From: an uncultured Clostridia bacterium
GTDB lineage: Bacteria; Bacillota; Clostridia; UMGS1883
DNA length: 48,611 nt
Direction of reading: 5' to 3'
Assembly (NCBI GenBank): GCA_947589005.1
Contig: CANPZO010000020.1
Span: 1-48,611, forward strand
Under the pieces are notes generated by a model, which was not told where the DNA came from, made no database searches, and was given only the letters and a program-made list of their open reading frames with translations. Within the stretch, counting starts at the first letter, position 1. Each line of letters starts with the position of its first letter. The translations under genes and the position numbers were made by a program. This document shows, piece by piece, positions 42,601 to 48,611 of the stretch.

Positions 42601-45600
42601 GTATGTGTGGGCGAAGGGCGAAGATGGCGAATATAGATGGCGCAATGTCAGGATAAACGAGGACAGCGGAAGCGCGGACGACCGCACCTTTACTCCCACC
42701 GAGTTCGGCGGTAAACTTATCGCTCAGGACCTCGACGCCGCGAACAATCAGGGAACCGGCGACGACCGCCAGCAGAGCATTTGGGACGCTCTTGAAGAAC
42801 TGGGCATAACAAAAGAGGGCGATGTCCAAGAGGGCGATATTGTCCTCTTGAAGGGCAACCGCCTCACCGACGTGACAAAGCCCGGCGAGGGTGAGGACAA
42901 ACCCGACCCCTTCACCTCCGAGGGTTACTACTTCCTGCCCATAGAGTACTATACCCTGAACGCCGACGGCACCGCGCAAAAGATACAGTACGTTATCACC
43001 CGTAAGGGCAGCGAGTTCGGCTCGGCCTATAAGTCCTCCGGCATAACCAACGGCCAGATGCTGACCTGGCACGACGAGAGCGGCCAGTACCCCGACTATC
43101 CCTACCTCTCCGCCACCGACACCGGCGACCTGTCGAGAGGTAAGGACTATATCGGTCTGCCCCTGACCGTTGACGGCCAGTACGACACGAGTAAGGTAGA
43201 TTTGGACGCTAACGGCAGACCGACCCAAACTACGGAAGAGACAGGCAACGAGACTTATAAAGCAATCCGAGATGGCGGCGACTGGGTAGTTTCCGCCCGC
43301 CCCGGAGGACTCCGCGTGGGCGGCCTGGCTCAGAACATAAGGCCCAAGGGCGGAGATACGACACAGTACCCCGAGGAATATATCAAGGCGCGCTTCCCCG
43401 ACAAAGCCGAGAACTACAATCCGGATGACTGGGTTTACTATGATAACAACGTTACCCGCACGGCCAACAACTACTATCTGCCCACCATAAGCAGGTCCTC
43501 CAACGTGGCGGACAACGACGTTGTTGTGAACGTGTATCTGGGCAACAACGGCCGTCTGTGGGTGTCCGACACCTCCATAATGGTGACCAAGACCGTTGAG
43601 CTGGCCGACGGCGCCAAGGCAGACCCCGACAAGGAGTTCGAGTTCCAGGTGTTCATCGACGGACTTACCGGCACCCGCGAGGCAATCGTGGCCCGCTATA
43701 ACAAGACCACCAACACCTGGCAGCATCAGCTTCATTATATAGATATGGAGCTGAGCGGCAAGCTCTTCCTCCAGACCACCGACGGACAGTTGGCTCTGGT
43801 GGACAACGAGGGCTGCCGCGTCGTGGCCTCGGGTGACGGCTATACCTACGCCGAGGACTGCAAGTATTCCGGCGGCACCCACATCGCGGGAGAAGAGTAC
43901 ACGGGCGATGTTTATTACGTATATATCGGCACCAACACAAGCACGGATAGTGAGGCCGCCTCGTCCACTACCGCCATGCGCGTATTCCACAATGGCGAGG
44001 TGGACCGCAACGGCACGATCGACAAGGGCGACATCGTGGCGAAGCTGGTGGACGAAAACGGCGATGTTGTGGGCGACGGAAACTATGAGGCCGACGGCAA
44101 ATGGGATACCTCTGAGGCTGCGGGCGCCACGGCGGTGAAGTTCTACGCCACCAACGCCTGGCTTGTAAGCGAGGAACGGTATAACGGCGATTATTGGACC
44201 AACAAGACCGACGCCGGCGACCCGGCCGACAACAATTATGATTACAAACTGAGCGAGTTTGAGCTGCTGACCGTTGACCCCAACGGCGCCAACAGCGTGG
44301 TTATTTCCTCGCCCTACCGCACCGCCAGCGCCTATTGGACAAAGACGGTTACGTTCGGCTTGGAAAACACTGACAAACTGTATGACCAGATTATACCCAA
44401 GTCCGACCGTGGCGCGTTCGCGGATTACACTTTGCAGGATATCGCCGGCCACACCGCCAACGTCACGCTCAAGGACGGCTACGGCCTTGTGTTCAACGGC
44501 ATCGAGAGCAACACAAACTACCGCTTCACCGAGAAGCTGGAGGACACCGACATTTCCGAGGGTTATCGGTTTGAGAACCTCCTCCACGGTCAGCAGCGCG
44601 GCAGCTTGATCAAGTATGAGGAGGGCGCCAACAAGTTTACGGAGCTTGCGCAGACCGGCTATGCGATGACCCCGGAGGTTGATACAAACGGCGAGCCCTT
44701 CTACCATTCCAACGCCAAGATAGAGGAAAGCTATGCCACTCATACTACTGACGTCGGCAACCACCATCAGCCGGAGGCGTCCGACGGTGTCGCCCAAAAC
44801 CCCGCCTGCGGCCCCGATGGTACGGCCGACGAGCCGCAGAATGACGGCTCCATCCGACACTATTTCGTTAAGAACGGTCTGCTTACGGACCTCCACTATA
44901 ACGGCGAGGTTGAATCTCTGAAAGGCAACCGCTACCTTGTAACCACCACCTCTCACTTCCTTGTAAACGGTGAGAAGCAGACGGACGCGGATTCCGCGCT
45001 TCCGGCAAAAAACCGTGATCCGGTAATTGAGGAGAGCGGCGACGTTACCGACCCCGGCATGAACAGGCAGGACTACGCCGGCGCTTACTCCGTGTTCGGC
45101 AACACCGGCAACTTTGAGGAGACCGCTCACTTCACCAACCGCAGGTCGCCTATGGCCAAGCTGGTTGTAAGCAAGCTGGTTACCGCTTCGACCGGTGTTG
45201 ACGCTGAAACGGTTGCGGCTGACAAGGATAAGGATTGGAACTTTGACATTACCATAACTCTGCCCACGGATTATACCGACAACGATATAATCACCTTCCC
45301 CTATGACGGCGGTAAGCTGACAGAGGGCCTGTATGACGATGTGACCCCGAAGGACTCCGGCGAACTCAAGTTTGTCGCCGACCCCGACGCGCCGCAGGTT
45401 GAGGGTATGGGCAAGACCTATAAGACCCAGACCAACCCCTCGTTCACGCTTAAGCACGGCCAGACCCTGACCATGAGTCTGCCCGTGGGCACCAAGTATA
45501 CCATCACCGAGCGTGACGCCAACACCGGCGATATTTTGACGACCTATAACAAAACGGTCCTTGAGGGCGACACTATTCCCGAGACGGATATGACCGCCGA

Positions 45601-48600
45601 CATGGACGAGGAAACCGGTATTTACGAGGAGAATACCGAGCATCGCGCGGACTTCGAAAACCACCGCATGGAGCCCGGTACCATCGACCTGAGCAAGATT
45701 GTGTCCGGCAAGTCCGGTGATCAGGATAAGGATTGGACATTTACAATCGACCTTATCCCGAGGGACGAGACCTCTCTTGAGAAATTCTTCGAAAACGGCG
45801 CGGATACGGTTACGTTCCCGTATGAAAGGTATTTGCGTCATGTTAAGGAAGAGACTGATGATGACGGCAATCTTACCTTTAATAAAACGACCGAGCCGGT
45901 CGAGGGCGAGCCGGATAAAACCGTCACCAAATATACCACAACTGTAAAGCTTAAGCACAGCGAGCGTGTAATAATCAAAAATATACCGCCCTTGACCCGG
46001 TACCTCATTCAGGAGAAAGAGGCTAACGACGGCGGATATCTCACGTCCGCCCGTGACAATCAGGGCGAAATTCCCGACAATCAGACAAAGTATGTGGAGT
46101 TTGTCAACTCCATCGGCGACTTTAAGCCAGGCAACCTTGAGATAAGCAAGGTCGTTACCGGCTTTGACCGTATCGGCAGCGAGGAGACCAAGAAGCGGGT
46201 GCTCGATACTCAGTTCCTGTACGAGGTCACCTTTGAGGACGTTAACCATGACCCCTATCTGGGCGAAAAGGATGCGGCCGCACCCGACACGTACAAGGGT
46301 ATACCCTATGTTTACGGCGTAAGCAACGTCAACGGCGAGACCGGCGTGGCTCTTATGAGCATACAGCTCCCCGCGCCCAAGGATGAGGACTTTACGGAGT
46401 CTGTCACTGACGCGGATAACAAAGAGATTGCCAAGGAGACACCCGGCGAGACGTATTACGCTATTCCCGACGAAAACGGCACGCTTCAGTTCACCCTCAA
46501 GCACGGCCAGTACATCCGCTTTGTTGACCTGCCCGACGGCACCAACTATAAGGTTCAGGAGCTCGGCGTCGTGATTAAGGTCAACGATCCCCCCGCCGAA
46601 GATGGAACTCGCTTTGAAGTTGACAAATATGATGGTGACAATGTTTACACCAACTTGGACGACAGGCACGGCTTCACCAACGTCGCTCCGTACAAGGAGA
46701 ACGTGGATAGCAGCCGCGGTCTTATCGAGGACACCATCGACACCCGTTCCAACAATAAGTTTGTATTCTTCGGACGCTACACCAACGACTACGCTCCCCA
46801 TCCCGTGGGCTTGCAGATACCGGTGAGCAAGAAAATCATCGGTAACGACGGCACCGAGCAGGAATTCACCTTCACCCTGGCCAACAGCGCCACTCAGAAC
46901 GGCGCCTCTCTGCCTGATGAAACAGGGCAGACGGTGACGGTTAAGGGCGCCGGCACAGGCAAGTTCGGCATCATCAAGTTCACCCGCGAGGGAACGTATA
47001 CCTTCCGTATAACCGAGAAGGACGAAAAAGTTTCCGGTTGGGAGTATGACAACTCCGAATGGACTGTTACTGTGACCGTCATCGACAATGACGGTACCCT
47101 TGAGCTGCAATCTGTCAAATATGACAATGGTAAGGATACGCTTACCTTTACCGGTGCTGAACCCCCGGCGGAAGAGGGCGGCGAACCTAAAGCCTCCGAT
47201 TTCGTTCAGGTGGAAAAGGAGACCGTAGAGGGCTTTAACGGGAAAGTATATGAAAATGTATTCACCACGCCCAAGGATCAGCCCATAACCTACACCAACA
47301 CCTATGACGCGGGCATTGTTACCTACGCCCCCGCGGTCAGGAAAGTGACCGAGGCCAATGTGCCGGGCGAGACCGTGCCCAATGATGTGGAGTTCAAATT
47401 CAGCATTACTCAGATAAGTACCCCGGACATGGACGGGGCGGCTATGCCCGAAAATACCGACGTCACCGTTACCGGCGCGGGCGAGGCCAAGTTTGACGAA
47501 ATAACATTCTATAAAGCGGGAACATACGAGTTCAGCATCAAAGAGGATACCACCGATCTGCCCAATGGCTGGACCGGCGACGACGTAAGTTGGACCCTGA
47601 CCGTCAATGTCAAGGACAACGGCGGCAAGCTCGAGGTTGTCCGGACGGTATACGCCAGGTTTGGCCATCCCGAGGGCCCAAGGTCCGCAACCGAGGCGAC
47701 CTTCACCAATACCTATGACGCCGGAGAGACGTCCTACGCGCCCGCGGTGGTAAAGACCGTTAACGGCGACGCCCGCGGCAGTGACGCCACGTTCACCTTT
47801 GAGCTGGCCGAGTTCACGCACGAGGAAGACAACACCATAACCGAGCACAGCTATGACGGCGTCACCATGCCCGATACGGCCACCGTAAACGTGACCGTTA
47901 AGAGCGGCGAGAATGACGGCAACGCCACATTTGGCGGCATTACCTTCAAAAAGGCCGGAACATATAAGTTTAAGATAACGGAGAGTAAGGAGGTTCCCGC
48001 CGGATGGCGCTACGACTCAAGCGTGTGGACCCTGACCGTAACCGTCGCCGACGTGGACGGCCAGCTGACCGTAACTGGCCATGGATATCAGTCTAACAGA
48101 GACACCGCGCGTTATGAGGATAACGCCAGATTTACCAATGTTTACACCCATAACGATGACGTTGTATTCACGCCTCAGGTGGAAAAGGTAATCGATGGCG
48201 CGGCCCCCACGGATGAGGTGTTCAGCTTCTCCATCGGCGCGGCCGATGACAACCCCGGGGGCGCCACTTTGCCCGCCGAGACCAGCGTGCAGACCGAAGG
48301 CGCGGGCAGCGTCTCGTTCGGCGGCATCGAGTTCAGACGAACCGGCACATATAGGTTCTACATCACTGAGCTTGAGGGTACCGCTCCGGGCTACACCTAT
48401 GACAAGTCCAGATGGGAGCTGACCGTAACCGTCAGCAACAAGGACGGCGACCTTGTTGCCGAGGGCGAATACGTTAAGCAGGTGCTTAACGGCGATAATT
48501 ATGTGAACGCCGAGCCTGCCGAAACCGGCGATAAGGCTGTGTTCACCAACGTGTATGTGACGCAGGATAGGGCGTCCTACGCCCCGCAGGTGAGAAAGGA

Positions 48601-48611
48601 AATCACCGGCG
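39608..48611 (+). CDS. Giant VWA-domain surface adhesin with pilin isopeptide repeats (3' end outside window)
   Basis: The frame is open from the ATG at 39608 to the window end: at least 3001 residues, partial. Residues 1-38 are a signal peptide (LAGLLSFCVLLSSVNFPFAAFA core). A von Willebrand A domain has a MIDAS motif D158-M-S-G-S162 and later TDMTAG and VMTDGG (Asp346), with long Asn/Tyr/Thr-rich insertions between. The middle (about 600-1850) is beta-rich; from about 1840 come CnaB/DUF7601-like units (LVVSKLVTAS, IDLSKIVSG, LEISKVVTG). From about residue 2397 four complete Spy0128/TIGR03786-type pilin isopeptide modules, plus the start of a fifth, follow, each with the Lys (APAVRK type), Glu (FxIxE) and Asn (FTNxY) set for a Lys-Asn crosslink. 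Sortase and anchor signals, if any, lie beyond the window. It is probably a metal-dependent adhesin on a stiff stalk. Confidence 0.92.
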   Translation, partial: MFDLKTKLHNKMKEGLAGLLSFCVLLSSVNFPFAAFAAGEGTGGAPYSTGPSKVTQRQADPSTMDDYKNAMDFTNDTRYVGRLWSDKTVFARDYMHTNNEDPDWDGTTLTLDGEDDGLEAGDSITLNDDFLHVYSVLGSSLEIDEGYTAPIDLAIIIDMSGSMAQIPSDMPNNVASRESSSRIAKTVTAVNGAIDYLMKENEDSRVTVVAYGGSAYTLLPLDHYEVAGDGQYIGVRNFTSYSGSTTFSTNNSGGAYTLYTTAKPEGKTALDRSVRNNYTRYGRNSTLGQDNNAKAWIGYHTDMTAGVYLGFQELYETEDATVTYKSELTGEKVTLPRIPVAFVMTDGGTNVALKEPSTSYDTVTGDEWYDMSWIPEAPQHENYYTGSYTLPDPNPKNYRNYTQNPNWLLFQNETTNNADPSNVNMYEPNVDKRPTGVDGGPGVLFHTVMSVAYMTAKVQNHYTRLWANNGVEGVDELDFVVDTIGVDLNNVTGIWEQPRMYASMDPKTYFNDNPGECPNTNPAANKSWFQPQIKAAYEYYQNWQSSDDGIEVQVGEEYTGGSESDMIKINKLDAETGFDGVSNSDVIANINYADDFRQIESANLEDVFRELIDSIETPMFSPVGGQNDLGASDAVTYVDPIGKYMDVKDVEKLTLFGHSYKIVKTAVYNWTFNHTTIGTSGFREGWYNGNDYVADAANPPRGSTEAAWDAGYVYHVGDENAVKFVPSLSGGIDQTNPDPKIKNTTYTFYRLDEDLTTHTRLDETTRRTVHMNPAYGTDADIPEAALSADTDENPTKHLDYTGVYALSDLRVWVEDTGDYSDSTVESGGADIDSNYDEALYINIPVNMMPMRTVTLSYDDTEEDPQIKYETNFGARNAEKYPEIENDPYSASFPLRVFYTVGLSDDIKNPDGSVNLSSGVSAEYIAQNKAVTSAWQDARGVPDGNVEFFSNWYNPERRYSDYATTSTDYTYGNPVTSFSPATGNRYYIFEKALPLYSGAYVWAKGEDGEYRWRNVRINEDSGSADDRTFTPTEFGGKLIAQDLDAANNQGTGDDRQQSIWDALEELGITKEGDVQEGDIVLLKGNRLTDVTKPGEGEDKPDPFTSEGYYFLPIEYYTLNADGTAQKIQYVITRKGSEFGSAYKSSGITNGQMLTWHDESGQYPDYPYLSATDTGDLSRGKDYIGLPLTVDGQYDTSKVDLDANGRPTQTTEETGNETYKAIRDGGDWVVSARPGGLRVGGLAQNIRPKGGDTTQYPEEYIKARFPDKAENYNPDDWVYYDNNVTRTANNYYLPTISRSSNVADNDVVVNVYLGNNGRLWVSDTSIMVTKTVELADGAKADPDKEFEFQVFIDGLTGTREAIVARYNKTTNTWQHQLHYIDMELSGKLFLQTTDGQLALVDNEGCRVVASGDGYTYAEDCKYSGGTHIAGEEYTGDVYYVYIGTNTSTDSEAASSTTAMRVFHNGEVDRNGTIDKGDIVAKLVDENGDVVGDGNYEADGKWDTSEAAGATAVKFYATNAWLVSEERYNGDYWTNKTDAGDPADNNYDYKLSEFELLTVDPNGANSVVISSPYRTASAYWTKTVTFGLENTDKLYDQIIPKSDRGAFADYTLQDIAGHTANVTLKDGYGLVFNGIESNTNYRFTEKLEDTDISEGYRFENLLHGQQRGSLIKYEEGANKFTELAQTGYAMTPEVDTNGEPFYHSNAKIEESYATHTTDVGNHHQPEASDGVAQNPACGPDGTADEPQNDGSIRHYFVKNGLLTDLHYNGEVESLKGNRYLVTTTSHFLVNGEKQTDADSALPAKNRDPVIEESGDVTDPGMNRQDYAGAYSVFGNTGNFEETAHFTNRRSPMAKLVVSKLVTASTGVDAETVAADKDKDWNFDITITLPTDYTDNDIITFPYDGGKLTEGLYDDVTPKDSGELKFVADPDAPQVEGMGKTYKTQTNPSFTLKHGQTLTMSLPVGTKYTITERDANTGDILTTYNKTVLEGDTIPETDMTADMDEETGIYEENTEHRADFENHRMEPGTIDLSKIVSGKSGDQDKDWTFTIDLIPRDETSLEKFFENGADTVTFPYERYLRHVKEETDDDGNLTFNKTTEPVEGEPDKTVTKYTTTVKLKHSERVIIKNIPPLTRYLIQEKEANDGGYLTSARDNQGEIPDNQTKYVEFVNSIGDFKPGNLEISKVVTGFDRIGSEETKKRVLDTQFLYEVTFEDVNHDPYLGEKDAAAPDTYKGIPYVYGVSNVNGETGVALMSIQLPAPKDEDFTESVTDADNKEIAKETPGETYYAIPDENGTLQFTLKHGQYIRFVDLPDGTNYKVQELGVVIKVNDPPAEDGTRFEVDKYDGDNVYTNLDDRHGFTNVAPYKENVDSSRGLIEDTIDTRSNNKFVFFGRYTNDYAPHPVGLQIPVSKKIIGNDGTEQEFTFTLANSATQNGASLPDETGQTVTVKGAGTGKFGIIKFTREGTYTFRITEKDEKVSGWEYDNSEWTVTVTVIDNDGTLELQSVKYDNGKDTLTFTGAEPPAEEGGEPKASDFVQVEKETVEGFNGKVYENVFTTPKDQPITYTNTYDAGIVTYAPAVRKVTEANVPGETVPNDVEFKFSITQISTPDMDGAAMPENTDVTVTGAGEAKFDEITFYKAGTYEFSIKEDTTDLPNGWTGDDVSWTLTVNVKDNGGKLEVVRTVYARFGHPEGPRSATEATFTNTYDAGETSYAPAVVKTVNGDARGSDATFTFELAEFTHEEDNTITEHSYDGVTMPDTATVNVTVKSGENDGNATFGGITFKKAGTYKFKITESKEVPAGWRYDSSVWTLTVTVADVDGQLTVTGHGYQSNRDTARYEDNARFTNVYTHNDDVVFTPQVEKVIDGAAPTDEVFSFSIGAADDNPGGATLPAETSVQTEGAGSVSFGGIEFRRTGTYRFYITELEGTAPGYTYDKSRWELTVTVSNKDGDLVAEGEYVKQVLNGDNYVNAEPAETGDKAVFTNVYVTQDRASYAPQVRKEITG

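Noticed and set aside
41963-47848. A 1961-codon open frame on the minus strand opposite the adhesin gene
   Set aside because: It mirrors the codon bias of the plus-strand gene. Its translation is rich in Val/Gly/Ala/Leu with no domain, signal peptide or ribosome binding site, while the plus strand encodes clear VWA and pilin modules.
46798-48611. Repeated sequence considered as a CRISPR-like or satellite array
   Set aside because: Periodicity is several hundred bases, the frame is continuous and the repeats are diverged protein modules.

Overview
The window looks like chromosomal DNA from a GC-rich, spore-forming, Gram-positive member of the Clostridia (Oscillospiraceae-like). The grounds are a complete spoIIAA-spoIIAB-sigF operon, S-layer-homology proteins, a flavodiiron protein, lipoprotein and sortase-type surface-protein styles, strong AGGAGG ribosome binding sites, frequent GTG/TTG starts and sigma-A-type promoters. 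The genus cannot be fixed from sequence alone. No rRNA, tRNA or CRISPR array was found.

Layout. (1) 1-8.5 kb, minus strand: a flavodiiron protein followed after about 20 nt by a 2368-residue secreted multidomain protein ending in a GH16 glycoside hydrolase domain. (2) 8.7-13.4 kb: two convergent secreted proteins, one PepSY/YcdB-like with a degenerate SLH tail and one SLH protein, separated by a 760-bp repeat element. (3) 13.5-18.5 kb: a ClpE-like AAA+ unfoldase, an ECF sigma factor, its zinc-finger membrane anti-sigma factor, and an 8-oxoguanine glycosylase translationally coupled to the anti-sigma gene. (4) 18.6-26.5 kb: an AI-2E-type permease, a GH51 arabinofuranosidase, an ECF-transporter S component (pantothenate type) overlapping a P1/DmpA-family peptidase, then FHA, FtsW/RodA and class B PBP genes for wall synthesis. 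(5) 26.9-28.4 kb: the sigma-F operon. (6) 28.5-37.9 kb: one long tightly packed run of subtilase, lipoprotein, response regulator, histidine kinase, tsaC, rimI, tsaD, M24 aminopeptidase P and an HD phosphohydrolase, ending in a strong bidirectional terminator. (7) 38.0-48.6 kb: a tyrosine recombinase flanked by inverted sites, then a giant VWA/isopeptide-domain surface adhesin that runs off the window end.

The most interesting system is at 37988-39400. Two sites in inverted orientation share a perfect 17-bp repeat and an identical 7-bp central spacer. They enclose a complete tyrosine recombinase and a near-consensus outward-facing promoter (TTGACA, 17 bp, TATAAT). The promoter now points left, into a bidirectional terminator. 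Inverting the segment would point it right, into the leader of the giant adhesin, which has no convincing promoter of its own. This is the layout of a self-contained phase-variation switch, Hin-like in design but using a tyrosine recombinase, and the adhesin would be OFF in the orientation seen here. That reading is inference from sequence, not demonstrated.

A second unusual theme is a family of MITE-like intergenic repeats (1-160, 10738-11496, 26533-26821). They have related terminal inverted repeats that begin within about 0-15 nt of gene stop codons and carry hairpins able to act as terminators. A third is the PanT-like S component overlapping a P1-family amidase, which suggests pantetheine or beta-alanyl-amide salvage.
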